A DNA stretch of 35,492 nt from DASPJR01 sp035628505 (GTDB lineage Bacteria; Planctomycetota; SZUA-567; H5-PLA8). Position numbers and translations under genes: made by a program. Shown piece after piece: positions 10,601-25,600 of this stretch (position 1 is the stretch's first letter; every line of letters begins with the position of its first letter). The DNA lies in NCBI GenBank assembly GCA_035628505.1, contig DASPJR010000029.1, positions 1 through 35,492 on the forward strand, written 5' to 3'. Below the pieces are notes generated by a model. It searched no databases. It was given only the letters and a program-made list of their open reading frames with translations, and had not been told where the DNA came from.

Positions 10601-13600
10601 GAAGACCTGGTCTCGCCCGGTACAGCCCGCAATGTAACCATCAGCAGCACCAGCACCTCAAAGCTCACAGGTTCGGGTGCTCTGACCGTCACCGGTATCG
10701 GCGGAACAGTCTTCGCGCTCACGAGTACGATTACCGATTACACAGGAACAATTACCGTTTCGCCAAACGCGACTCTGCAGGCGCAGGAAGCCGGCTCTCT
10801 GGGCTCGGCCACGGTGGCGCTCGCCGGTGGAACGCTGCACCTTGCTTCCACGCTGGTCAACAACACGGTTAACTTTGGCGCCAATGTTGTTCTGACACAG
10901 AACTCTACTATTCATGTAGACCGCCCCTTACTCACGGGTGGCGGCAACACGATGCAACTTAATAATCTCAGCATCGGCGATTACGTGCTGACCGCAACGG
11001 GAGCCAATAACTATGGGTTGTCGTTCGCCGGAATAGTGACACTGACGGGCAGTGCGGAGATCCGCCCCTCGTCGGCCGTAGTCACTATTAATGGAGTGAT
11101 CAGCGGCGCGTTTCCGCTGGTCAAGAGCGGAGCGCAGGATCTCATTTATAATACGGCGCAGAGCTATACGGGCACGACTACTGTCAACGCAGGCCGGCTG
11201 CTGCTGAAGAATAATGGCGCGATCGCCGGGTACCTGACCGTGAATTCAACGGCAACGGCTGAAATCGATGAGACCGGCGCTGCCAACGGTGTTAACCGCA
11301 TTCCCGATGACGCAGTAGTCTCCTTAAATGGAGGCACCCTGAAGCTGACTGCGGATATGGCGGCGGCACATGTCGAAGACATCGGCCCGCTGAACCTCGT
11401 CGGCGGCCAGAGCAACATCATTATCATTTCCAACGGCACTCGCGACGCCCGCTTTGTCGCCGACAGCATCACACGCGCGAGCGGCACGTTCCTGAACCTA
11501 TCGCTGGAGAACACCAGTGGCACCAATAACGACGTCGGCAATCTGCTGATTGGCGGAATCGCGGACGCAACACCGCTGGTGTACATCGCGGTTTCGACGA
11601 CTGGCACCGCCCCTCAGACCGGTGCCACCGGTTACTACCAGAAGCTGCCCACCGAGGAAGGCGTTGTTCCGCTGCCGTCGCTCTTCATTGTGACCAAGCA
11701 GGACGGAGATTGGGACGATCCCAACACCTGGCAGGGCGTGCTCGGCGGCGGAGTGCCGCCTGAAGACAGCTTCATCTGCATCGCTCACAACGTCACCGCA
11801 AGTGTGCCGCACCTGGCCAGGTTCCTGAAACTTGATGCAAGCAGCGCGCCCACAGCCAACAGCACCGGCGCGAATCTCAGCGGAACAGGCACAATTACAG
11901 TTTCAAGCGGCGGCGTAATGGCGACGGCGACGTCCACTATCAGTTGCGGCCTTAACTTTGGATCTGCAGAAGGCTTCTTCAACACGCTTCCGGGCGCGCT
12001 CATTCGCGTTAACGGTGTCATAACGGCGAATGCAGGCGTAGCAAAGAGTGGGACCGGCAAGCTTGTCTTCTATTCTCCCAACACCATCTCAGGCGAAGTG
12101 AATCTGCTCGCCGGCGAGCTGGGTCTCGGCAACAGCAGCGGCCTGGGGGCAGCAACACTGGTCATGAATGACGGCGCTACGCTGACTGCCGAAGATAGTC
12201 CCGCCTTCCTCGTCAATTCCGTGCGCGTCAATGGAAGTGTCACCTTCGGTGCCGGCGGCGATATTACTTTCAATGACAACGGGCTTGGAACGAGCAGTTT
12301 CACCCTGACCGGCGCATCACAGATCAACGTGCAGTGCCCGGCACTCGTCATCAACCAGATCTTGAGGGAGACCGGAGGCGCGCGCAGCCTCATTAAGAGC
12401 GGCGGAGGCATTCTGCGCCTGATGAATGCCAATACATTCAGCGGTGGATTGAATCTGCAGGCCGGCGCGCTGCAAATCGGCAACGACCAGTCGCTGGGAA
12501 CCGGCAGTGTGACTTTCTCGACGGGAGCCCAGAAGTCCCTCGAGGCTTTCGGTGCTGCACGTACGCTCTCCAACCCGGTGGTTGTCTCTTCAGATTTCAC
12601 TGTCGAAGGTTCAAACGATCTGACGTTTGCCGGCACGATGGAACTGGCGACCAGCAGCGGCGTACATCCGCAGATCAACACAGACAATACCGGCCTTACG
12701 CACATCAGCGGCACGATCCATGACAATGGGAACACGGGCGCGCACCGCCTCGTGAAGATCGGCACTGGAACGCTGCGTCTGAGCGGTAGCAACACGCATC
12801 GCAGCGGCTTTTATCTCGCGGGCGGAACGCTTGAGGTCAATAACAATGCGGCGCTGGGCACTGGAACGCTGCGCTTCCAGAGTCCGAGTACTATTCTTGC
12901 GTTTGGCGCGCCCCGCACTCTGCCCAACTCCGTTGAACTAAACAGCAACTTTACCGTCGGCGGCAGCCTGGCGCTGACGTTCAGCGGTCCAATGACACTG
13001 AACGCCACGCGGACCGTGACGGTCAGCAATACGCAGAACACCACGTTCAGCGGCGCGATTGGAGCCACAGGCGCTTATGGACTGACGAAGACTGGGACCG
13101 GGCTAATCATCCTCTCAGGAAGCAACACGTACACGGGCACCACAACCGTCAGCACCGGTGCAGTTACGCTGAATGGAAACGGCCAGCTCAAGGGCAACCT
13201 CACGCTCCCGAACGGAACGACGTTTACGATCGATGAGACGGGGACGTCAACGTCGATCGATCGTCTGGCCGACAGTTCCGCCATCAACATGTCTGGCGGC
13301 ACGTTCGTGCTGACAGCAAACAACAATGTCACTCACGCCGAAACGGTCAACCTGCTGAATCTTACGGGCGGAACGAGCAATATCGTCCTGAACTCCACAG
13401 GAACCGGTGACGCCCGCCTGATTGCTATCAACTACCAGCGCGCGCCGAGCACCTTCTTGAGCCTGACGCGGGCGCCTAATGAGGGGCTGCCCGATTCGCC
13501 CAATCTGATTCTGGATTCCTTTGCGTCCTCCACCGCCGTTCCCTGGGCAACGGTCAACGGAAACCGTGCGTCGTATGACATCAGCAGCGACGCAAATTCG

Positions 13601-16600
13601 GAAATCGGACTCAAGACCGCAACACCCAATAAGACCACGGTCTATCAAGGCGGCGCCACGCTCGACTGGACCAATCCGAATCACTGGTCCCCTACTGGCG
13701 TACCGGCGACATCCGACGATGTGCTTGTTTTGCATCCTATTAATCTGCCCAGCGCGCAGCAGGTCAGCAGCATCACCCTGGGTACGGGTAACGGGCAGAC
13801 CGGATCGACATCTGGAAGTCAGCTGACTGTCAGCAGCGGCGGAGTTTTCGTAAACGCGAACATCTCCCCCACCTGTAGTAATGACTTTGCATTTGGTACG
13901 GCTGAAGGCGTCATCAGCACCGGTACCTCGAGCACTCTAACCCTTTCCGGGATACTGAGCGGCAGTGGTGGCATCAGCAAGCTGGGCACCGGAAACCTGG
14001 TTCTCGCCGGTAACAATACGTACACAGGTACGACGAGCATCTTCCAGGGCATAGTTCGCGTTTCGTTGAATGCCAATCTCGGAAATACCAGTGCGAGCAT
14101 CAGCCTGAACGGTGGAACGCTTGAAGCGACAGACACTTTCCCATCGGCGCGCATCGTAAATGTCGATGCAATCGGCGGCACTCTTGCTGTCATCGCCGAC
14201 AAGACCTTGACGCTCTCTGGCGGCATGACCAATTCGGGCGCGGCCCAGGGAACGCTGACGAAAGCGGGTGCTGGAACGCTGATTCTGCAGGGCACTTCCT
14301 CACGCGCTGGAACCACGGTTGTAGCGGGAGGAACTCTACGCACCGAAAGCGCCAACGGCATCGCGGCCGCCGGCGCACCCGTCACGGTTGAAGGGCTCGC
14401 CACACTCGAGATTTTCGATACGTCGATCAATCATCCGATTACGATGAACGGCACAGCCGCAAATAAATCCGGGCTGAAAGGAACCGGCTCGGCCGTTTCA
14501 GTCGGAACGGTTTCGGTCGCAAGCGGCGCTGGAATTACGCTGAGCACCGCGGCGAGCACCGATATCCTGCGTCTCCAGGGCGTGCTCGATGGAGGTACCG
14601 GCGGATCAACCGTTACGGTGCCCGCCATCCCAAGCGGCAGCCGGATTATCCTGGAGCAGCCTGGAACCTACGCCGGAAACTGGTCCATCGCTGGCGGCAT
14701 TGTTCAGTCGGGTGCAACAAACGCGCTGGGCCTTTCGACAAACGTTGTGACCCTCACCGGCGGAGTGCTCGGTTGCTCCGGTGGCACGGTTCCCCAGAGC
14801 ATCGTTCTTAATGGCGGAGGCATCGGCAGCGTAGGCGGTGACCGCACGTTCAGCGGCGCCATCAGCGTCCTCACATCGACAACAATTTCGCTGGCCGATC
14901 CGACCTCAACAACGACTGAGTGGAACCTCTCTCTCAGCGGCGTGCTTTCAAATTCCGGCGCAATCAACGTCACCGCTCCGGTCGGGTCAACTAAGGTGCT
15001 GACTCTTACCGGAAGCAACACGGCCAGCGGACTGATGACCGTCAGCGGTGGCATGGTGCGTCTGCAGGGCAGTGGAAGGATCGGCGGCTCGCTGACCGTG
15101 GCAAGCGGCGGCACGTTTGAAATCGACGAAACCGGCACAAATTCCTCGGTGGACCGAATCCCCGATACGGCCACGCTTACCCTGAGCGGCGGCACGTTCA
15201 CGCTGCGCGGACAGATCGATGTGAATCACGATGAGAGCATCAAGGAAGTGATACTCGCTGCAGGCACGACCAGCACGCTCAACCTCAGGCCAAACAGCGC
15301 AACAACGAATCTGGGCCGTGTCATCCTGCGCTGCATCACGGGCAGCCCGGCCTTGACGCAGCAGGCTGGTGCGACTTTGAACTTCAATAGAAATTCGTCG
15401 GGAACTGTGACTGCAAATTGGATCGTCGCGGGCTATCCGAACCTCGATAGCACGAACTTCCCGTGGCTGATTGTTACGGAAAATACTGGAACATTCCCCG
15501 CCAGATATGTCGTTCCAGGGGTTCCAGCGTCCCCTGCTAACAGCGAAGGCATCATTTCTGACTTCGTGCAGGCGTACCAGACCGTCAACGTCAATGGCCT
15601 TTGGGATACAACAACAGACTGGAACCCCAACGCGCTACCCGGAGCAGGTAATCCTGTTATCTTCAATCCCTTCCACACCATGAGCCTCAACGGCGCGAAC
15701 CGCACGGTACGGCAGTTGATCTTCAACGGCACAGGCAAACTCGTTGGCGGAATCAATACGGTAAGCATCCAGCAGTACGGCATTCAGCTCAATACAGCGA
15801 ACGGTCTGCTCGGCGAATATCACGCCACGCCCTATTGGGGCACCAACTTCAACAACACGCCGGCGTTTATCCGCGTGGATCCCACGATCAACTTCACGTT
15901 TGATAATCCGGAAGGTCCAGGCAACGGACTGGCCGACGACAACTTTTCTGTGCGGTGGCGCGGACAGGTCCTGGCGAACTTTACCGAAACGTACACGTTC
16001 TATATTAACAGCGATGACGGCGCGAGCCTCTGGGTGAACGGCGTCAACCTGATTAACCGCTTCGGCATTGGCCAGGGAACGACGGAGTTCAGCGGCAGCA
16101 TCAATCTGCAAGCCGGCGTGCGCTACAACATCGAAATTCACTGGGGCGAGGGTGGTGGCGGGGAAGACGTGTATTTCTCCTGGAGCAGCCCGTCGACACC
16201 GAAGGCAATCGTGCCCGCTTCCAATCTGTTCCCACCCATCACCGGCGCGGTAGCAGAGCTGAATGCGAATACGATTCTGGAGTCGGGCAAGCCGACACGA
16301 ATCCGCAGCACCAGCGATGGCAGCCTGCTTATTTCAAGCGTGCTCAGCGGCACACCTTCTCTCGTGGACATTGAAATGGGCAGCGGGACGCTGTCGCTGA
16401 CCAATGCAAACACCTACACGTCAAAGACGCAGTTGACGTCAGGCACGCTGGCCATCGGAAACGTGGATGCGATTCCAACGCCCGGAGCAGGCAGTGTGGA
16501 TCTGGACGTGCGTTCAGGCAATGTGTCCGCCTCGGCGGCTCTTTCGGTGAACAAGCGTCTGGAAGCCAACGGCAACTTTGGAATGGGCGGAACGGCCGAC

Positions 16601-19600
16601 TGGACGTGGGCTGGTCCGATCACGCTGACTTCCAGCCGCACCATCTCGGCGATCAATTCAGCAGGCGGCAATGTGACGACTATTTCAGGAGTCATCTCGG
16701 AATCTGCGGCAGGTTCGAAGGTGACGGTCAGCGGAAGTGGAACCCTGAAATTTACGGCAAACAACGCTTATACCGGCGGAACATTGATTAATGGAGGCGT
16801 GCTGCTGGCGGACACGGCCAACATTGGGGATTCAGCAACGGGAAGCGGCCCGGTGACTGTAACCGGAACTGGAACGCTGGGAGGATCGACAGCAACAAGC
16901 AACGTCAGCGGTACCGTCAGTGTTGAGGCAGGCGGCACGCTGCAGGGAACCTTGAAAACAGGCGCCGTGACCGTCGCAGACAATGGCAATGTTTCTCCCG
17001 GCGGCGCCAGTACGGTGGGCACGCTTTCTCCGAGCGGGCTGGTGCTGAACGACAATTCACAGCTGGCGTTCGATCTGGGAACCGCGAGCGATCAGATCGC
17101 GGTCGCTGGAAATCTGACCCTGGATGGCGTGGTTACCGTAACGCCAGGCACCGGCTTTGGAGATAACACGTATGTTCTGTTCACGTATACCGGCTCGCTG
17201 GTGAATAACGGACTAGTCGCGATTGTGCCCGGCAAGAGCTACACGATCGATACGAGCACCGCCGGCCAGGTCAGGCTGATCGTTTCCGCTCCGCAGACAC
17301 GCACGTGGGACGGCGGCGGAACGACCGACCTGTGGAGCGACGCTTTGAATTGGGCTACCAACGAAGCACCCAAGCCTGGCGATAACCTTATTTTCGCCGG
17401 CACCGTGCGCACGACACCATTCAACGACTTCACGGCGGGCGCTCCATTCGGATACATCCAGTTCAATGACGGAGACTTCACGCTTTCCGGCAATCCTGTC
17501 CGGCTGAGTGATCCCACGGGCGGCTCCGCGCTGGCGAACACTTCCGGAGTCACAACGACCAATATAGTGAACGTCGACATCATCTTGACCGGTGCAACGA
17601 CGATCAGCGCGCCAGGCGCGGCGACGCTGGTTGTCGGAGGCGGCATCAACACGAAGACGTACATGCTGACACTGAACCCCGGCGATACCGGGACGCTGAC
17701 GATGAACGGCGTGATCTCCGGAGCGGGCATGGTAATCGTCACCGATCCGCCGGGTAACGGCGGCGGCACGGTGTACCTGAATGCGGCCAATACCTACTCG
17801 GGTAGCGCGGCAGGAACGGTCTTTGTCACCGGCAATGTATGGGGTGATTATTACACTGGCGGTACAACCTTCAATACGTACGTCGGTACTCGCCTGGACC
17901 CGCAGATTGCCTTCACCTGGGGTGACCCGACGTCTCCTTTCCCCGGTCTGTCAGGGACCAACTACAGCATTCGCTGGAGCGGCTACATTCTAGCGCCGGT
18001 CTCGGGCACTTACGTGTTCCGCACCCGCACAGACGATGGTGTCAAATTGTGGGTCGATACACCACTGGTCAACAACAATCAGCCGGCCACGGCCCTCCCT
18101 GTTGGATCAGCCGTAATCAACCAGGGGCTGGGCACCTGGACCACCGGAACATTCAACTGGACGGCTGGAACGTATCATCCAATTCAGATGGAACTAGTTC
18201 AGGGCGGCGGCGGCGCCTACGCAAATCTTGACTGGTCGGTCAACGGCGCGGCGCAGACGCTCGTTCCATCGGCGCAGTACGCCACCATCGAAACACTTGC
18301 GCCGACGACACTGAACGGTGAAGGCATCGTTGTGATTGGGAACGATTCAGCTTTCGGCGCCGGCCTGGTGCGCAACGCCAGTGCCAGCACCCGCCTCCGG
18401 GCTGACGGCAGCGCCCGCACGCTCGCTAATACCGTTGAACTGAAACAGAATCTGACTGTCAACGCCGGCCAGAATTTGACCTTCAACGGTACACTGCAGC
18501 TCAAGAACGGCGATCGCACCCTGGCAATCAATAACAACACCACGTTGGCCGCGACAACTCCAATAAGTCAGGACTCCAGCCCCCGCGCACTGACCAAGAC
18601 TGGTTCAGGCCAGCTGACGATCTCCGGCGGGCAGGTCGGCTTCACCAAGCAATTGAACGTCAGCAGCGGCAGCGTCGTACTCAGCGGAAGCGGCAGATTG
18701 CCGGCGATGACAACAGCCCCCGAAGTGATCGTGGGGGCAGGTGCTACTCTGCAACTGGACAACACAACGACGGCCAACGCAAACCGCATCGACGATACGG
18801 ACCGGCTGCAGATCAACTCCAGCAGCACGTTCATCCTGAAGGGAGATACTGCGGCGGCGCTGGAAGAGGTCATATCAGTACTGGATTCAAACAGCAGTAC
18901 TGGAACCTTCCGTATCGAATCGCAGGGCTTTGCGACAAGCCTGAAGGCAAGCACAGCCGTGGGCACGGGGAATTACATCTTCGAACGCGTCGGCACTCCG
19001 ACTCCTAAGTTGTTCGTGACCGCAGACGTCGCTTACGTCAATGGCGCCGGTCTGGCATACGCCTCCGTCAAAGACGGGGCCTCAACTGTGCCGGCTGTGT
19101 ACAGCACCGCAAATGGAGTTGTGCCTGCGTATACGGGAACGGTCTATACGTCCGTGGCAAGCGGATCGTGGGGCACAGCGACGATCTGGAGTCCAAACGG
19201 CAATCCAGGAATTAACGACCAGGTCATTATTGATCAGAACCACGTCATCAGCCTGAACGGCAACAGGGAAGCCGCCTACGTTACCTTCAACGGCTCTGGC
19301 CAGATCAACGGCTCGGCGGGCAATACGCTGACCATTGCGAGCATCATCGAAGTTCCGGCGTCCTCGACGGGCAGTCCCGTCATCAGCACCAACCTGATCA
19401 TCAATTCAGCCTTGACCATAAACCACAACGGCGGCGGATTGCTGACCTTAAGCGGCAACCTGAGCGGTTCCGGCGGACTTTTCCGCAACGGCACAGGTCG
19501 CCTGCTGCTCAGCGGAAACAACACGTTCTCAGGGAACTCGCAGTGGAACAACGGCGTGTTGATCTACGGATCGAACTCGGCCATGGGCAGTGGAACGATC

Positions 19601-22600
19601 AGCTGGTTCGGCGGCTGGATCGAATCAAACGGCGCGTTCACACTTTCCAACAGCCTGACGCTGAACAACACCCTCATCACGGCAGGCAGCAACAACGTCA
19701 CACTTTCCGGCCCGATTTCGCTCAATAACGCCGACCGCATCGTAACGGTCAACAACACGCTCACTTCGCTCAACGGAGTCATCTCCGACGGCGGCGGTAA
19801 TCGCAAGCTAACGAAGAACGGCACGGGTGAACTGGTCCTCGGAGGCGGCGCCAACAACACGATCAGCGGCGCCAATAGCGTGCAGCTCGACGCTGGAACC
19901 CTTACGCTTGCCAAGACTGGCGCGATCGGCACCGGCAAGCTGTTGATTAACGCCGCCAATACCGTTCTGCAGGCTGCATCGGCGCTGACGATTGCCAATG
20001 CCGTAGACGTGAATGCCAACTTCACTTTCGCCGGCAGCAACGACCTGACGCTCAGCGGTAACTCGCGCCTCATCAATGGTGACCGCACTATCACCGTCAG
20101 CACCGGTCGCACGCTCATCTTTAGCGGCTCCCTCGGACAGGACGCCACCTCGCGCGCCCTCACTAAGGCGGGAATGGGCACGATCGAATTCCGCGCACCC
20201 TGCGGATTCAATAAGCAGCTGGTGCTGACCAACGATGGCGGAACGGTCAAGCTGCTGTCGAACGCTACGCTCCAGAATATGACCGTCGTACCGGCAATCA
20301 TCATCCGCCCCGGCGCGACGCTCGACCTGACCGATCAGCCCGCCGGTCTTAGCGGGAATGGACTGCTGGGCCAGTACTACAACAACGGCACCGCCTTTAA
20401 CACCTATGCGTTCTCACGCATTGATGCCCAGATTAATTTCGACTGGGGCGCGGTTCCGCCTGATCCTTCGATCGGCAAGGACAATATCTGTGTGCGCTGG
20501 ACGGGCAAGATCACCGTGCCGTCCTCCGGCAGCTGGAAATTCAGGCCCGCAACGGACGACGGCGTGCGCCTGTGGATCAACGGCCAGATCGTTTCAATGT
20601 ACTGGATCGGCCGCGGCATTCCGGGCCCTCCCGGCGATGATTCGACGCCGCTGAATCTCACCGCGGGCCAGCAGGTGGACGTGGTGATGGAAATGAACCA
20701 GGGCGGCGGCGGCGTGGGCGCTGTCCTCTACTGGGAACTCAACGGTGGTGCGGCGTCCATTATCCCACAGAGCGCGCTGACCCCGACCTACGGGACAGGT
20801 GGCGACGTGGTATGGCTCGATGACAGCAACAGCCAGGTCATGTCCACGGCCACGATTCAGAACGCGGAAGACGGCTGGAACTGGGTGTCGTCCAACCCCG
20901 CCCCGCTTTTCGGAACGCAGGCGCATCAGTCTGCAATCAATGCCGGCCTGCACCAGCATTATTTTGAAGACTACGACAACACCGGAACGGCCTTCACGCC
21001 GCTGCAGCTCAACCCGGGCGATCTGCTTTACTGCTGGGTCTACCTGGACCCGGCCAACAAGCCCAATACCGTGATGCTGCAGTGGAACGACAGCAACGGC
21101 TCCTGGGAACATCGGGCCTACTGGGGCGCCAACAACATCGGCTGGGGAACCGATGGCACGGTCAGCAGACGCTACATGGGACCACTTCCGCCAGCCGGAC
21201 AGTGGGTGCGGCTGGAAGTGCCGGCCTCGGTCGTGGGCCTGGATGGAAACACGCTCCGGGGAATGGCCTATACGCTTCACGGTGGGCGTGCCACCTGGGA
21301 CCGCGCGGGTAAGATCGCCAGCGCCGGACGCATCAACGACTTTGACGAAGTTCAACTCGAAGGCGGAACGCTGGCACTTAATGCGGCGGCCAACACAACC
21401 AATGTCGAGACAATTGGTGCCTTGAATGTCGCCAGCGGCAGCAGTTCGGTCGTCATTACTCCAAACGGCACCGGCGACGCGCAACTGATCACCTCGGGAC
21501 TGGTGCGCAGCAACAATGCAACCTTCAATTTCGTGCGCAACACCTCGAACGGCGGAGCGGTCAAGGCCAATCTCTTTACCAATCCGAACATGACCAATGA
21601 CATCGTTCCTTATGCCACGGTAAACGGCCTGCCTGCCGAGTACCTCACGGGCAGCGACGACGGGTTGATTGCCGCTTCGTCTGTGAAGATCACGCAGGCT
21701 GATGGAAACTGGAATTCAGCTGCAACGTGGATCGGCGGAGTTCCTGCAGCAGGAAACGACGTCATCATCCGTCACCGCGTCAACCTCAACGTTGGTGCGT
21801 CCGTGCGCAGCGTTGCTTTCGATGCCGTCTCCGGTGTCAGCGATCCGTCGATCTATGGCTCGAACACCTTGACAGTCTCTGGCGGCGTGATCGCCGCGCT
21901 CGGATCGGTAAGTCCGCGCATCAGCTGCAATGTGCTGTTTGCGGCCGTCGGCGCGACCATTCATCAGAACGCGATTAATCCGCTGACCATTTCAGGGGCG
22001 GTAGATATCACAACCAGCAGTCCAGCAGAATTCGCCAAGTGGAAGATGGACGAGGGCCTCGGAACAACGGTCGGCGATACATCAGGCAACAACCGAAACC
22101 TGGCCTTCACCGGTAATGTGACCGAGTTCCCGACATGGGTCAGCGGAACGGTTGGCAGCAACGCACTGCAATTTGATGGCTCAAACGACTACATCACCGG
22201 TAATCTGAACTGGCCTGCCACAGGCGGACCTGTCACCGTCAGCTTCTGGAACAATGTTCCCGGATCCCCTGTAAACTCCTATGCTTTCGGGGTGGGAAAC
22301 GCCGGCACTGGAAACCGCTTCTCGGCGCACGCGCCGTGGAGCGACAACAACATCTATTGGGACTACGGCAATATCAGCGGCACGGGCCGCATCTCCACCA
22401 GCTACGCGGCCTACATGAACAAGTGGACGCATGTGGCGCTGGTATCGGAAGGTAATGGCGGAGTCTTCAAAGCAATTTACTTAGACGGTGTGCTGGTCGC
22501 GTCGGCAGCAAGCTCCGACGGGCCAGATGTCGGACTAGCCGAAATTCGAATCGGAATGTCACCGGAAGGTGCTGGAAATTACCACAAAGGTTCAGTGGAT

Positions 22601-25600
22601 GATTTCCGCATCTATGACCGCGTGCTGACTGCGTCAGAAATATCGCAGCTGGCGTCGCGAACGGACCCCGTCACCAGCGGCGGGCTGGCGAAGGCCGGTC
22701 CGGGCAAGCTGATCCTGGGCGGAGCCAACATTTACAGGGGCACCACCAACATTCTGGGTGGAAGCATCGCCGTCAACAGCGATGCAAGCCTCGGCAACTC
22801 GGCCAATCCGCTGACGATCAATGGCGGCACGCTGGAGGCACTGAACACTGTTTCGTCCTCGCGCCTGGTAACGATCGGCACGGCGGGAGCAACAATCAAA
22901 ACGCCGGCGGGCGCGACGCTGACACTGAACGGTACGATCACAGGCGCGGGCGATCTGAATGTGGTTGATACAGGAACTCTTTACCTGACCGGGACCAGCA
23001 ATTTCACGGTAGCCGGCACGGGTGCAAAAATAACGATCAGAGACGGGGCCACACTACAGGTCAATGCGCAGGCCAACATGGGCGCCGTCGCCAACGATAT
23101 CATTTTCGCGGGCACAGGCGGCACGCTGCGCACGCCAGGCTTTGACGTGGATGGAAATAAGACCATCACCATCAATGCGGGTGCAACAGCCACGTGGGAT
23201 ATCCAGAGCGGCACGTTCCTGACCAATGACAATAATCAGATCCAGGGATCCGGAACCCTGATCAAGACCGGTTTAGGCATCTGGCACATCGACAACAACA
23301 CCTACGCCACAAGCTTCACCGGGAATATCATTCTGAATAATGGCCTCACGCGCATTGGTAACGGAAACGCAAACAACCTCGGTCTGGGCAATAACCCTGT
23401 CGTTGTCGAAAGCGCGGCGACCGTTGGACACAACAGCACCAGCGCCGTGCCTACACCCTTCAATCTGCAGGGAGGAACACTTTCGGCGATTAACGCCGAC
23501 CGCGTCTTCAGTGGCACAATCACGGCCACTTCAGCATCGACCTTGTCATTGGTTGATCCGCTGGCAACGACGACCGCACGCAGCCTGTCCTTCACGGGCG
23601 CCTTCCAGGGCTCAGCCGCTCTGAATGTGACCGGTATCGGCGGAGGAAAAGCGGTTTATATCGACGGAACCAGCACCGGGTACTCTGGAACCTTGACCAT
23701 CAACTCAGGCACCATCCTCAGCGGCTCAGGTTCGACGACCTCTCCCGTTCTTATCGGCGCGGGTGGCACAATCAATCCCGGCACTATCGGCGCGGCAGGA
23801 ACGCTCGGCGTCGGGCCCTTGACCATTGCCAGCGGCGGCGTACTGAACGTCGATCTGGCGGCGCCGGCTGGTCCCAACGATCTGCTCAATGTCAATGGCG
23901 CCATCAACCTGGCTGGAACGGTGAACGTAAGCGCGGTTGCGCCTCCCTTTGATAACGGCACTTACAAGCTCATCAACTTCACAGGAGCCAACAACGGGAA
24001 CACGCTGGCTCCATCAAACCTGCCCGTCGGTTACTCGGCCTCCATCAGCACGTCCGCACCTGACGTCAATATGGTGGTTGGCCCTCTGACCGTCGCCAGC
24101 TACACCGGGCCGCTCGGCAGCGTCACCGCGCCGATCACCGGATCGTTCAACACCGCTACGAACTGGTCGCCGAACGGCGTTCCTGCGTCGGGCGGCACGA
24201 CGGAGCTTTCCTTCGGTGGTTCCACGGCAACCGGGTATACGGCAACCAATAATCACCCATCCAACCCGCTGCAGCTCAATCGCCTGACAGTGACCAGCAC
24301 CAGCACTGCCGGCGCGAACCCCTACCCCACCGTGAACGGCACGCCACTGCAGTTCATTCCCAACGGCGGCGCATTCCCCGTGATTCAGATGACCAGCAGC
24401 GGTTCGAACTTCAACGTTCAGAACAGCGTCACCTTGAACACGACGCTTTATTTCAGCGGAAACGGACCGGGCATTTTCCGCTTCCATGATGCGCTGACGA
24501 CCAACACCATCAGCGGAACCGGAAGCATCGTCGTCAATCCGACGAACAACGCCATGCTCGCGCTGTTCGGCCCCAACAGCACCTACAGCGGCGGCACGCG
24601 GGTCCTGTCCGGACGCCTGGTGCTGGCAGGCAACAGCACCGGAAGCCCCGTCACGGCAAGTCCGATCGGCACAGGGACACTGCAGCTCAGCGGCGGGCTT
24701 GTGCGCGCCAGCGGTGCCAATCGCACCCTGGGCAACGTCGTAACGATTGATGGAAACGTTCAGCTCGGCGAAAACGGCCAGGGGAATACGCTCGATCTGC
24801 AGGGCGCCGTCACGCTTGCAGGCACGAACAAGACCTACGTCCTGACCGTCACCGGATCAGACAACATTATCTCGGGCGTGCTCGGCGACGGCGGCGGTGC
24901 CAACGGCTTCATAAAGGACGGCGGCAACGCGCTGACGCTCAGCGGCACGGCGAACAACACCTACACCGGGCTGACGACCATCAGAGCCGGAGGTCTGCGC
25001 CTGCAGAAGACCGCCGGACTCAATGCCATTCCAGGCAATGTCGTCGTTGGTGACGGCGCAGGCGGATCGAGTGCCGACGTGCTTCAGCTGAATGTCGATA
25101 ATCAGATCGTCGACACCGCTGACGTGACCGTACACCGGGCCTCCGGCCGCTTTAATATGAATAATTTCAACGAAACGATCGGCACGTTAAATGACACAGG
25201 GACGTCCACGTCGATCAGCAGCGCCATTACAATCGGCGGCGCCAAGACACTGACAGTTGCCGGCAATGGCAATTCATTCTTCTCCGGCCTGATCAGTGAC
25301 CAGGTCAGCGTGCTGCACTGGAGGTTTGACGATCTGGCCGCGACAGCGACGGATTACTCTGGTTTCGGCAGAAACGGTACACGCACGAACTCACCGGCGT
25401 ACAACAGCACCACGCCGCCCGTGGGCACCGGTTCCATTGTGCTGAACGGCGTAAATCAGTCTGTGAACGTAGGTAACTTCTTCTCCGGCGGCAACGCCGC
25501 GCATACGATTACGGCCTGGATCAAGGTCAACGCGTTGCCCTCAAACCGTGCCTGGATTGCACTCCTGGGCAACCCTGCGGACGGGGCGCACCACTGGCTC

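Larger units (their letters stand above)
19139..21685 (+). repeat. Super-repeat block 8, carries PA14 domain 3
   Basis: Entry motif SWGTATIW. Contains repeats such as RNGTGRLLLSGNNTFSGN and KNGTGELVLGGGANNT, then PA14 domain 3 and a second beta-sandwich-like domain in tandem, then the exit segment (VQLEGGTLALNAAANTTNVE, ITPNGTGDAQL). It is the longest block because of the double insert. Confidence 0.72.
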
